In this document: positions 13,497-23,230 of the stretch, in pieces
How positions within the stretch are numbered: position 1 is the stretch's first letter
Layout: each line of letters starts with the position of its first letter
Source of the DNA: Phoronis australis
Lineage: Eukaryota; Phoronida; Phoronidae
Direction of reading: 5' to 3'
Assembly: GCA_002633005.1 (NCBI GenBank)
Contig: NMRA01000676.1
Span: forward strand, 62,001-126,000
DNA length: 64,000 nt
Position numbers and translations under genes: made by a program
Notes under the pieces: generated by a model
What the model saw: the letters and a program-made list of their open reading frames with translations, nothing else
Databases searched by the model: none
Told to the model about the DNA's origin: nothing

Positions 13497-14375
13497 AAAC
13501 ACGTATGTTGAACACACTCGTTATCATTTTATTCATGAAACAACACTCAAATGTCATGGTTATCGATGTAGTGGTACTACAACGTTCTTGCTGTAGGCGA
13601 TCTAAAATGACACCCCGTTCTGGGCACTGCCGCGATGTTTCGGTTGGTTGTTGACTTCGCTAAAATCATCCACGCAAATTTGGGGCTGTCCAAAATCAGC
13701 ATCTGAAACAATGTGTTAGAGGATATCGTTTCATTCCAAGTATGCAAATGTTTAAGAATTACTTCGTCGTTCCCGTGCCGAATACATTTCTCCAGTCGTC
13801 GAGTAGCAGTCGTCATGATTGCGATGGTCGGGATCGTCAACTAACATGTTGCTTTCATTGAGAAATTACACGTTAACGGAAAACAAAATATTTTCATTAT
13901 AGCCCACTTTATACACGTAGTCTGCTGAGACCTTTTACGTAAGGGGGCTACGTTCGGTGGCGCAGTCTGGCTTCATAGGTATAACACGTTGAAACCTTGT
14001 TTTTAAAAAATACACCCTTTCTTAAAAGATCAGCGTGTCTATCGTTTCTGTATCCAGTTCAACCGCCTTTGGAGTTAATAAAAATTTCAAAGTACCTTTT
14101 GGGCGTACGCTCTTGTCTTTTGAAGAATCACTTTTACTTTTCTGAAATAAATACATGTATAGTCCAAACTCTGAAGTTATTAGTGTAACGCCAAGCTCCT
14201 GTGTGTTACAACTTAGCTAAATTTGTAGTCTTAACAAATCATGATCACGTCTTGTAAAAAGTCAATAATGATATTTGTTGCAAAACATAAATCTCTGAGA
14301 TTCGTAACGCAGAACTCAAAAATCTACTAATAACTAGAAAAATGTTATTTGCACATCCGTGAAACTAAGTCACGC
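10924..14375. other. intergenic region
   Basis: No convincing gene. The longest open frame (11543-11941) is AT-rich, unlike any family I know, and has no splice-site support. The region holds an AAC microsatellite at 13462-13500 and little else. Confidence 0.5.
13462..13500. repeat. (AAC)n microsatellite
   Basis: About a dozen uninterrupted AAC triplets. The poly-Gln, poly-Val and poly-Thr stretches in the overlapping frames are its direct translation. Confidence 0.9.
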
Positions 14376-14381
14376 TTTATT
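14376..14381 (-). promoter_or_regulatory. candidate poly(A) signal of the MS4A-like gene
   Basis: TTTATT on the plus strand, AATAAA on the minus strand, about 260 bases beyond the stop codon at 14640. Confidence 0.4.
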
Positions 14382-14639
14382 CTTTGGTAATCGACTTAAA
14401 CGATTGTGAACTTGTTTTCAGTCAACACTTCATGTTAATTTGATTTCTGGGCAGCAATAGTATCTTTTGCATTTACATATGCTAATGAGATTCGACATTT
14501 TACAAAATGTCACGTGAAAAACTTTAGCGGTACCGGACTTCACTACAGCTTGGTCTTGTTATCTTAAACAAAGTAAAGTCTAAAAATTCACTGGGTATTC
14601 ATACTTCCTTGAGTTCTACTCCAACGTTACATCTTTAAG

Positions 14640-14813
14640 CTATGACGTCATTGAAATCTTGTACATTACAATTGTTAATATTCTAACCCTTTCCTTGTTA
14701 ACCCTGGTAGGACAGCAAATCACGTTGGAGCAGAGGACCATGGACGCGAACATGAATAGAATCTGGAAGCCACACATGGCAGCCACCGTCCGCTTGCACG
14801 AGAAAGTAATGTC
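14640..14813 (-). CDS. MS4A-like gene, exon 3 (TM4 and C-terminal tail)
   Basis: Begins D-I-T-F-S-C-K-R-T after GATTGGCAG. One hydrophobic segment of about 20 residues is followed by N-V-I-C-C-P-T-R, a possible palmitoylated Cys pair at the membrane face, and a short basic tail ending at the stop. Confidence 0.5.
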   Translation of the reverse strand, partial: DITFSCKRTVAAMCGFQILFMFASMVLCSNVICCPTRVNKERVRILTIVMYKISMTS

Positions 14814-17024
14814 CTGCCAATCAGATTTCAGAACTAAACTCAATTCTTGGAAAATATTCGGAAACAATTTACAGTGGCTGATTTACAGGGGCACGGTGTC
14901 ACACTGTTTGCGCTTAGCTTACTGGCACTAGAGGCGTCAAGCTGAGCGCGCAGCTTTCGTCTGCGACAGGCTTCAGCTGGGCTCATCCGCATGACAGAAG
15001 TGCAGTTAACATTAACAAATAATTTACAGGTTAATTAGTTTTCTTCGCAACAACCCACGTTATAGTTTAAATATTGGTATCCAAATGCCCGAGTTAAGCA
15101 GACGACACATGCATGTGCAAAGTCATCCGATCCGACTTTGCGCTACTCATCGGTGATAACTGCCAGACAGAAAATCTATATAGAAAATAATGCAGTGTAG
15201 GATCGCATGGTTTTGCCCACGCATGTGTTAAAATTCGTGTCGATAAATACCGGTATGTCGACGACTAGAAGAGGGTTCATGGTTGCTTTCTTGGAATAAC
15301 TGATGAAAATATCCATGGTCAGTTCCGCGATGGCACCCATGGCAATGGCAATAACAACTAAGGAGGCTAAAGTGTGAATCGTCATCAGGGTCCTCTTTTT
15401 CATCCTACCAACGCACAACGCTGTGAATCCGACGATAAGGAACTGGGAAAAACACAGTTACGTGTTACGCTCTTGGGTGGCGAATTTCGTAGGTAAAAAT
15501 TCTTGTTTGCCTCTCCCCTTTGATACATTTGGGAGTTAAGACTGTGCGACCTTGTCAACTGTAAAAACCGTGACACAGAACTGTGTAATGCCTTCCAGGT
15601 CACACTCATGTCCGTGGAGCTAAAAACTTTCAACTGAAGTCGTTTTTTTCGTTTTTTTCTTCGTTTTTGGTATATTGAATTCACCGATTGTGATTTGCAG
15701 AGCTATAACGAAAAATTTAACCATGATGCTGACAACGTAGTTACTTGTCAACACAAGGTAAATGATGTTTAAGTATTTTAAATTATGTTTCATGAAACAT
15801 TAACCCCGCTGTGTCAGCATCCAAAATGAGTCAAACTCCATCACTTTTGAAAGAACGTACTGGCAAGCCTTCCCAAACTTGAGACCCTTCAAACTTTGCA
15901 GGCACTTTTTGAAAATAAGTTTGTTTGTTGAACGCAAATGCAGAGCCAAACCCAAAGAAGTTTACTTCAGAAATTAGCAACTATGCCCTCGACGAATCGA
16001 ATATTGTCAAGAGATAGACATCATGCAGGAAAACGGTGGACACTTGAAGGAAATTTTAAACAGGCTTTTTAAAGCGGTAACGAATCAATAGTATTTTAAT
16101 TATAATTTGGTAGGAAAAACATCAACTCATAGCAGTTTTGAATTGTAAAGTTTGATGGTGGCACGATTTCTTTGGTAATAATTACTCAAAGCGGCTTTAA
16201 ACTAGAATTCCGTCAAAATTCAGGTTTAAATCACCGCTATAAATCTGGTACTAACCAATTGTTTCTTACGCGGCCCCACAGAAGGGTGCATTTTTCACGA
16301 CCAATTTCCTTCGTATTTGCTGACAAAATTCTTTGCGAAATGATGCACAATACCCGCAACAGCAAAAAGCCGAGTAGCCTACAAACTGAAACAACACGCC
16401 ACTACCTAAGAGCGGTTTTAGAAAGTCATGCAAACTGAAGTGCTTCTCAGTTCTATGTCGAAAGAGCAACTCTGTCGACAGTGTGAAACTACTAATGTTG
16501 TCGCTTATTGTCGCTATCTTTGTCAAACTACTTAGTATAAATCTACAGTTTTTAACTACATTTTAAAAACGTTGGCTGCAAAAGATATGTATCCCAACTT
16601 TTTGACAACACGATATCTCTTCGATCTTGTTCCGTTTCAGGTCAAAAATATAGTTGAGTAATACGTAACAACTTACAAGACTGCCCACCCACACGCCCAC
16701 GTAGGCTGACGAATAATCCGTTGCGTGTAGCGTCACCATTATTTCCACAACACCCAGTGAGATGCAGACGACACTAACAATGATCTGTATGACACCAAGC
16801 ATCAGAACCTTTATTGCTGTCTTTTTTGGCATGGTAGTACTCCATGTCAAGTCAGTGACACAGTTCTTCGACTGGCAGCTGGTCACCAGATTCTCAACCA
16901 TATCAGAGATTGTAAATGCTTGGTGTTCATGCGGCCATGTAAATTCTACGGTAATTTCCAGCGTTTGAAGTTTGGCATCGTGAAAAACGAAAACACGTGG
17001 AAATTCCCAGACAACTGGTTGCAA
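14640..17024 (-). CDS. MS4A/CD20-like four-pass membrane protein (three exons)
   Basis: Exons on the minus strand: about 17024-16677, 15442-15221 and 14813-14640, all joined in phase 0 (donors GTAAGT and GTGGGC; acceptors TTTTTCCCAG and GATTGGCAG). Four hydrophobic segments fall as in MS4A proteins. TM1 is in exon 1 (A-I-K-V-L-M-L-G-V-I-Q-I-I-V). TM2 spans the exon 1/2 junction (V-G-V-W-V-G-S-L / F-L-I-V-G-F-T-A-L). TM3 is in exon 2 (T-L-A-S-L-V-V-I-A-I-A-M-G-A-I-A). A loop with one Cys follows, then TM4 in exon 3 (V-A-A-M-C-G-F-Q-I-L-F-M-F-A-S). The G-V-x-Q-I-x-x-x-x-x-C-I-x-L-G pattern in TM1 is typical of the CD20/MS4A superfamily. The product would be a plasma- or vesicle-membrane protein of about 248 residues. 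The N-terminal start is uncertain: Met at 17024 is the first in frame, but an upstream exon is possible. TMEM176-like proteins are the main alternative. Confidence 0.6.
15221..15442 (-). CDS. MS4A-like gene, exon 2 (rest of TM2, TM3, loop)
   Basis: 222 nt, phase 0 at both ends. A basic K-K-R cluster lies between TM2 and TM3, consistent with an inside loop. The donor GTGGGC is weak, so the 3' edge is less sure than the acceptor. Confidence 0.5.
16677..17024 (-). CDS. MS4A-like gene, exon 1 (N-terminus, TM1, start of TM2)
   Basis: The last codon is Leu, followed by a GTAAGT donor. The cytoplasmic N-terminus has no recognisable motif. The Met of M-P-K-K-T just before TM1 is an alternative start. 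Confidence 0.5.
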
Positions 17025-17214
17025 ATTTGTTTAGGCTCTAGTTCCTACTTTTTGGTAGCTCGCTACATAAATATAGGCAATCTAAACCCGTGGTTATAAC
17101 CATAATATAGAATAGCGGTACATAGGTAGAAACTCTATATCCATGGTCACTCCGACCATAGAATAGCGTGATACATATATAGACATTCTAAATCCATGAC
17201 CATAACATACGCCT

Positions 17215-18120
17215 ATATATAAAATATTTGTCAATAGGGAGCCACTCCAGTCTACTAAACATATGAGTTGACGGAGTGTCAAAAGGCACACCAAGAACAA
17301 GTCTGGCCGCCTGCTTCTGAGCCTTCAATGAAGAGGAAACTAATTTTGCATTGCATCCTGACTACAATAAACGAACAGAGGGAATACACAAGCGCTGAAA
17401 TATTGCAGACGCCCTTCTGTGGGAAGAAATGGTGATATACGCCGGAGAAGACCAAGGCGCTGCCTAATTTTGGACACAGTCCCAATGGTTAGACCAGCTG
17501 GGGGTCTTGTTTACGGTAACACCTAATAACTTTTCACTGTCAACATATTTGAGGCGTACATTGGAAATAGCAAGGTTAAGCTCAAGATTACTTCTACTAT
17601 GCCGTTGCATTAATTACCATTTTATTATCAGTACACCAGGTGGCAACCTTATCCAGATCAGACTAGAGTCTGTCCTTTACAGCGATCAGCGAGTTTGCCA
17701 CAACAGACAATGTAGTATCATCTGCATACACGTCAATCGTGTTTTCGCAGACTAAAGAGAGATCATTTATAAAAAGTAAAAACAGCAGAGGTCCCAGGAT
17801 AGATCCCTGGGGAACACCGTGAGTGATACCTCGGGACTCAGACAGATGTCCACCAAGGGATACAACCTGGCACCTCTCTGAGAGCTGATTTAAACCAGTC
17901 TAGGGAGACCTTGCCCACTTTGTAAATTAACAATTTACTTAGAAGTATATTGTGATCAACGATATCAAAAGCTTTTTTAAAATCAAGAAATACTACACCA
18001 ACGTTGTGACTACTATCTACACCCTGATCCCAGCCGTTAACAATATTAATGATTCGTTGGTTTCTGATTTACTTTTTATGTATCTACTAATATCGATAGA
18101 TTCATAAATGATTTTTGACA
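17215..18120 (-). pseudogene. decayed non-LTR retrotransposon reverse transcriptase
   Basis: The minus strand reads L-D-F-K-K-A-F-D-I-V-D-H-N, then G-V-P-Q-G-S-I-L-G-P-L-L-F, then V-Y-A-D-D-T-T-L (catalytic Y-A-D-D at 17728-17717). Further on come L-L-G-V-T-V, R-Q-R-L-G-L-L-R-R-I and R-L-E-W-L-P-I. These are the palm and thumb motifs of CR1/L2/Crack-type elements. A stop follows the YADD region and at least two frameshifts break the frame, so this is a relic. Confidence 0.8.
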
Positions 18121-19012
18121 ATTAGAAGCTAATCTTGTAAGAATTGGAGATAATTCAGTGAATTTAATTGCTGCCTGAAGTTGCAAAAACTCTATAATCC
18201 GATCCCCAAATAGTAAAAAGTACACTTAGACGATTTTTGCATATCTAAAATAACCCTCAAAGACATTGATGAAATTCATACACACAAACCGTAGATAGAA
18301 AAAAAAAACGTTTTAAAAATCCTTAATAAATAAAATGAAACTCATTTCTTGGAAAGATTGTCTTCGCAGTTCCTTCGTGTTTTTAGTTTACAGTAGTATT
18401 GAGTAATTTTTGTTTCTTCATAAGTGAATTGATTGCTTTTCCTGACTGACGTATGCACGTTAAAAGTAAGAAGTAACATCATGCAGTAGGCCGACAAGGA
18501 CTGAATTTGAACTGCAAGCGTTCAGGAAGTGTGTACATTTTTGGTAAACACTATCCTTTTCCCCAGCCACCAGAAACTGAACTACCGGTCGTGTTTCAAC
18601 AAGGGATTTTGAAACAGCTCCAAAGGCACTATACCAGGGACTTCGGAGCCCCATCTTTTCAAAAAAAACTTTCAAAGAATGACCATAATAAAATAAAGTT
18701 TTCCCGAAAATGGATCACAACAAAACGAATCTTGACCTTTGAACGAGAGCAAACGGCCGGTACGAGCTAAGCTGCCCGTCTCAAGTGAATCACAGCTGAG
18801 CTGGCCAGCAAGTAGCTTTAGTTCAACGGGAATTTCGTATTTTCACACTGTTAGATCTCAGCTATAGCTACTCGAGGCAGCTCTTCGCTACAGGTCAGTG
18901 TACTGGTCCTAGGCCCATTCTTACTCTCCGTGTTGGTTCACGGTTACTCAACTTTTAATGGCTGGATCTATGGGATTGCTTAAGAGGCGGATCCATGATT
19001 TTGAGTTGGGGG
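17944..19012. repeat. tandem segment A, copy 1 (probable haplotype duplicate)
   Basis: About 1.07 kb repeated with a few percent difference at 19014-20076. The two copies are separated by a single N at 19013. It contains the 5' part of the reverse transcriptase relic and a run beginning 'gactgaatttgaactgcaagcg'. Confidence 0.75.
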
Positions 19013-19013
19013 N

Positions 19014-20076
19014 AGTATATTGTGATCAACGATATCAAAAGCTTTTTTAAAATCCAGAAATACTACACCAACGTTGTGACTACTATCTACACCCTGATCC
19101 CAGCCGTTAACAATATTAATGATTCGTTGGTTTCTGATTTACTTTTTATGTATCTACTAATATCGATAGATTCATAAATGATTTTTGACAATTAGAAGCT
19201 AATCTTGTAAGAATTGGTGATAATTCAGTGATTTAATTTCTGCCTGAAGTTGCAAAAACTCTATAATCCGATCCCCAAATAGTAAAAAGTACACTTAGAC
19301 GATTTTTGCATATCTAAAATAACTCTCAAAGACATTGATGAAATTCATACACACAAACCGTAGAAAGAAAAAAAAATTTAAAATCCTTAATAAATAAAAT
19401 GAAACTCGTTTCTTGGAAAGATTGTCTTCGCAGTTCCTTCGTGTTTTTAGTTTCCAGTAGTATTGAGTAATTTTTGTTTCTTCAAAAGTGAATTGATTGC
19501 TTTTCCTGACTGACGTATGCACGTTAAAAGTAAGAAGTAACATGCAGTAGGCCGACAAGGACTGAATTTGAACTGCAAGCGTTCAGGAAGTGTGTACATT
19601 TTTGGGGCACACTATCCTTTTCCCCAGCTACCAGAAACTGAACTACTGGTCATGTTTCAACAAGGGATTTTGAAACAGCTCCAAAGGCTCTATACCAGGG
19701 ACTTCGGAGCCCCATCTTTTCAAAAAAAAAAACTTTCAAAGAATGACCATAATAAAATAAAGTTTTCCCGAAAATGGATCACGACAAAACGAATCTTGAC
19801 CTTTGAACGAGAGCAAACGGCCGGTACGAGCTAAGCTGCCCGTCTCAAGTGAATCACAGCTGAGCTGGCCAGCAAGTAGTTTTAGTTCAACGGGAATTTC
19901 GTATTTTCACACTGTTAGATCTCAGCTATAGCTACTCGAGGCAGCTCTTCGCTACAGGTCAGTGTACTGGTCCTAGGCCCATTCTTACTCTCCGTGTTGG
20001 TTGACGGTTACTCAACTCTTAATGGCTGGATCTATGGGATTGCTTAAGAGGCGGATCCATGATTTTGAGTTGGGGG
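19014..20076. repeat. tandem segment A, copy 2 (probable haplotype duplicate)
   Basis: Starts at the same 'agtatattgtgatcaac' as 17944 and ends at the same 'ttgagttgggg' as copy 1. Differences are small indels and substitutions, as expected between alleles of a heterozygous animal. Confidence 0.75.
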
Positions 20077-20200
20077 TAGGGCAGAGTATTATTCAGGGTT
20101 TTACTAGTCAGAAATTGGCACCTCCGAACTGCCAAATGGAATCTGGGAGAATTTGAGGGGGGTCATGGCCTCTTGGCCTCCTAAATCTGCCACTATGCCT
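20060..20200. repeat. dispersed repeat, also at 21705-21845
   Basis: A phrase of about 140 bases ('gattttgagttgggg', 'cagagtat', 'gccaaatgga', 'gggtcatggcc', 'cctaaatct') recurs in diverged form at 21705-21845. The tail of copy 1 of segment A shows its beginning too. No coding potential is seen. Confidence 0.5.
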
Positions 20201-20213
20201 CCTCAGGTGGGAG

Positions 20214-20252
20214 NNNNNNNNNNNNNNNNNNNNNNNNNNNNNNNNNNNNNNN
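20214..20252. other. assembly gap (39 N)
   Basis: A run of 39 Ns followed by a G-rich stretch, which probably stopped the reads. Confidence 0.99.
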
Positions 20253-21120
20253 GAGGGGGGGGGGAGGTAGCGGAGGTGGTTGCAATGGGGGAGTTATTTG
20301 GCAACTTCAAAATGATTTGTGAGCTCCCCCAATAATTTTTGCCTTCCTACGGGCCTGCGAAGAGAGAGACCAATGTTGGAATCGATTACTTCTATTTTCC
20401 TGTTTTGTGAAATCGTACAACCGGAGGAAGGTCATTTCTTGGAGGGTCACAAGACCATGGAATGAACTGTCACTCTTGGCCTTTCAGAAGACTCCCTGCT
20501 TTCTCGATGGGGCGGTTCGGGGGAATTGTTCCCTTGTCCCTCTATACATGTAAATCCAACACTGCCAAGTTTCACGAGGGAATCTTGAGATTCCAAATTC
20601 ATCAAAAACACAAAACATTCGTGTAGTACAGTAGAGAAGTATTTCAAGACATTCGACCCAAACAACCAAAAAATGTGAAAAATACAATAGGACTAACCGA
20701 CATCGAAAAGGTGGAATTTTGAAGAACGTGAAAACCACTATTAGTGAGTTACACAAAAAGACTATTTCCGATGGTCAGTTATAAAATAATGTTACTTTTC
20801 TCCATAGTATTACACGAATAGTAAGTCTTATGAAAATCGTTGCTAAAAGTTGTTTGTAAGTAATTCGCCCATGTCGAAAAGACTGTGATGCCCGTGTACA
20901 TGTCGAACGGGGGTATCCAAAGTAATCGCAATAATAAACAAATATTTCAGCGCTTTTTGGAGTGTTCAAATTTAACTCGTGAACCGTGAGCGGTAGCTCT
21001 GAAATAAGCAAAACTACACCTTAATACGAATGCACCATCTAATGTGTTCCCCCGGTTACCCGTCAATAATCTGCGAGCCTTCCTGTCGAAATTGCTTACA
21101 ACATTCCGTTTTGATAAAGA

Positions 21121-21300
21121 AATTCGTTGGTTTCTGATTTACATGTTTATGAATCTAGGAAAACCGGCATATTGAGAGATGATTTGTAGCAATTAGAAAC
21201 TAATCTTTTAAGAAATGATGATGTTTCAGTGAATTTAGTTGCAGGCTGATTTTGGAAATATGTAATCTGATCCCCAAATCGTGCAGTACACCTGGGTAGT
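21121..21300 (-). pseudogene. older fragment of the same retrotransposon
   Basis: Recognisably related to 18053-18225 ('attcgttggtttctgattta', 'taatccgatccccaaat'), with many substitutions. It is a third, older copy of the region preceding the reverse transcriptase motifs. The following 21300-21640 may be more decayed element DNA, but I cannot assign it. Confidence 0.5.
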
Positions 21301-21862
21301 TTGGCGTAGTCGATCTGCCCGGCGTTCGGAAAATTTTAGCCTTTCTGGAATACCATAGACAGCTTCAAGGAACTCTCGAAATGGTGCACAACGATCGGGT
21401 GTCGCATATCAGACAATTCTTACGCTACACTGCATGAGGATCTGCACGTACGAAAGTGGACGAGTAAGCGTGCACTGCCGGGCACCATGAAGCCGAGGGC
21501 TTGATGCCACCCGGTCACGCCAGACTGCAGTGATCGAGTTAGTCGCTATTCGTGGGCTTTGCTGAATGCGCTCAGAGTATCGAAAGACAGGAATAGTGCG
21601 GTCGTAACCTAAGCGCCTGTTTAGTGTACTAGTTCAAGTTGCAACGAACGCGTAAGGCCAAATGCATGTGGATGAACGTTTCACAAGTACCAGAAATTAC
21701 AGGGATCCAGGATTTTGAGTTGGGGGCCCAGAGCCAGAGTATAAATCAGGATTTTGCCCTTCAGACATTCGCATCCCCCGAATTGGCAAATGGACTCTGA
21801 AAGAATAGGGGGCCATGACCGGGCCCTCCTTGGCTCCCTTGAAATCTTCCTCTGAATTACGT

Positions 21863-21988
21863 GCATAAGTTAATTCTCCTTAGTAATTATTTGAGGGCGT
21901 AACGTAACTTTTAACGGCGTAAAATAATTATTTGCAGCGTTACGTCGCAAATAGTTACTTTAAGCCTCTAACAATAAGTAACTTATGC
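21863..21988. mobile_element. MITE-like element of about 126 bp
   Basis: GCATAAGTTA at the left end faces TAACTTATGC at the right end. The interior also holds opposed CGTAACG/CGTTACG motifs, so most of the element can fold on itself. No ORF is present. Confidence 0.4.
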
Positions 21989-22604
21989 GTGATTTAGATG
22001 CTTAACGCCAATCACACGCCAGTAAGCCCACGATATAAACATACGACAATCATGAAAAAAATAAACATTATCAATATAGCCGACTTTTTAAAATCGATGC
22101 ATCATAAGAGAAATTAGCGAACAGGTTTTCTTCAGCATCGCGGCTTTTAAAAATCACAATAGTGATTCCCGAGAATTTGGGACAGGTTACAGTCACGCTC
22201 AGGCGCGCTTGGAGGCGCAATAAAACCTGAGCGTTAGCGTAGGAGTTGTCTCATGATTGCCGATGACCGCGTGGGTTCATGAAAGTGAAAACGAAACTCC
22301 ATAACTGTGAATATTATGAGACCGGATTCTATGAGAGAAAAATGCCTAATTCGATTTTCCAACTGGCCGTTGGTGGCGGCCGCCGGAATAAAACCAACCG
22401 TTGTCGGCTGAACCTCACTAGCAACACTTCATAGCTTTACTGAAAAGGTGGAAATGCTCCTGTGAATAAAACTGAGGTTTTTTATACCTGGAGCCCGTTT
22501 CTTTAACACGTCGTAATTTAACGACGTTTTGGAGAAAACCAAATACGTCGATGCGAAGGAAACGTGGGCCTACCAGGAGCACCTCAGTGGCTCAGTGCTA
22601 CTGG

Positions 22605-23230
22605 TTCCTAACTCTCCGCTATAGCAAGTAGTACGGAGTGATAAACTTGAGCCGTCATTACTGAAAACAGGTATTAGTATATGTTGTGAAGCGATTTTAA
22701 ACATGAAAAAATAAACAAACTTCTATTAATTATTTTTAATTTTCTTGTACTCACTCGCTTCATCGTCAGTAGGCCTATCATCTTCATAGCTCTTGCGTGG
22801 ATGTCGACACAAAAATGAATACTCCCATACAACGCGGTATCCCTGCGACATCCGGGCATCGCCATTCAGGTTGCGTGATTCTTTGTCTGCAGGGAGGTCT
22901 CAACATTTTTCATTCTGTTGCCAGTCGGCCCTTGCATATTTTTCAAGATTTCGCTTTGCTTTTTTGAAAATCATTGAACAAGAACTCACTAGAGGGAACA
23001 AATTGAGTTTCTTACTGATTTTGAGCTGCAGTATTGCTGAATTTAGAGGACATGTCGGTGAGAAGAAGGTTCGATCCAGCAGCACATGATCTGGACCCCA
23101 ATTTCCGACTTACAAAATTTACAGATTTGAAGGGAAGAGGATGTAAAGTAGCACAAGATGTCTTGCTGAAACTCCTAGAGGGGTTGCAAAACGATGAAAA
23201 TTCGGAGGCAGAGCAACAACAGCATTTCCA
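22605..23230. repeat. tandem segment B, copy 1 (probable haplotype duplicate with SEPHS1 exon 1)
   Basis: 626 bp repeated at 23232-23852 with one N between. This copy contains the 5' UTR region and an intact reading frame for the first coding exon (ATG at 23052), but stops just before the exon's end. Confidence 0.8.
23052..23230 (+). CDS. SEPHS1: SEPHS1 exon 1, duplicate copy with intact frame
   Basis: Reads [12 protein letters not shown] onward in one frame. The Arg codon AGA is at 23136-23138. It is cut off by the N at 23231 before the donor. Probably the other allele, not a second exon. Confidence 0.7.

Noticed and set aside
13577-13840. 87-residue minus-strand frame downstream of the MS4A-like gene
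   Set aside because: A possible internal acceptor is visible, but no family match and no partner exon.
18507-19834. Paired frames of 87-88 residues at 18507 and 19568
   Set aside because: They lie in the segment A duplicate within repeat-rich DNA and differ by indels; no recognisable protein.
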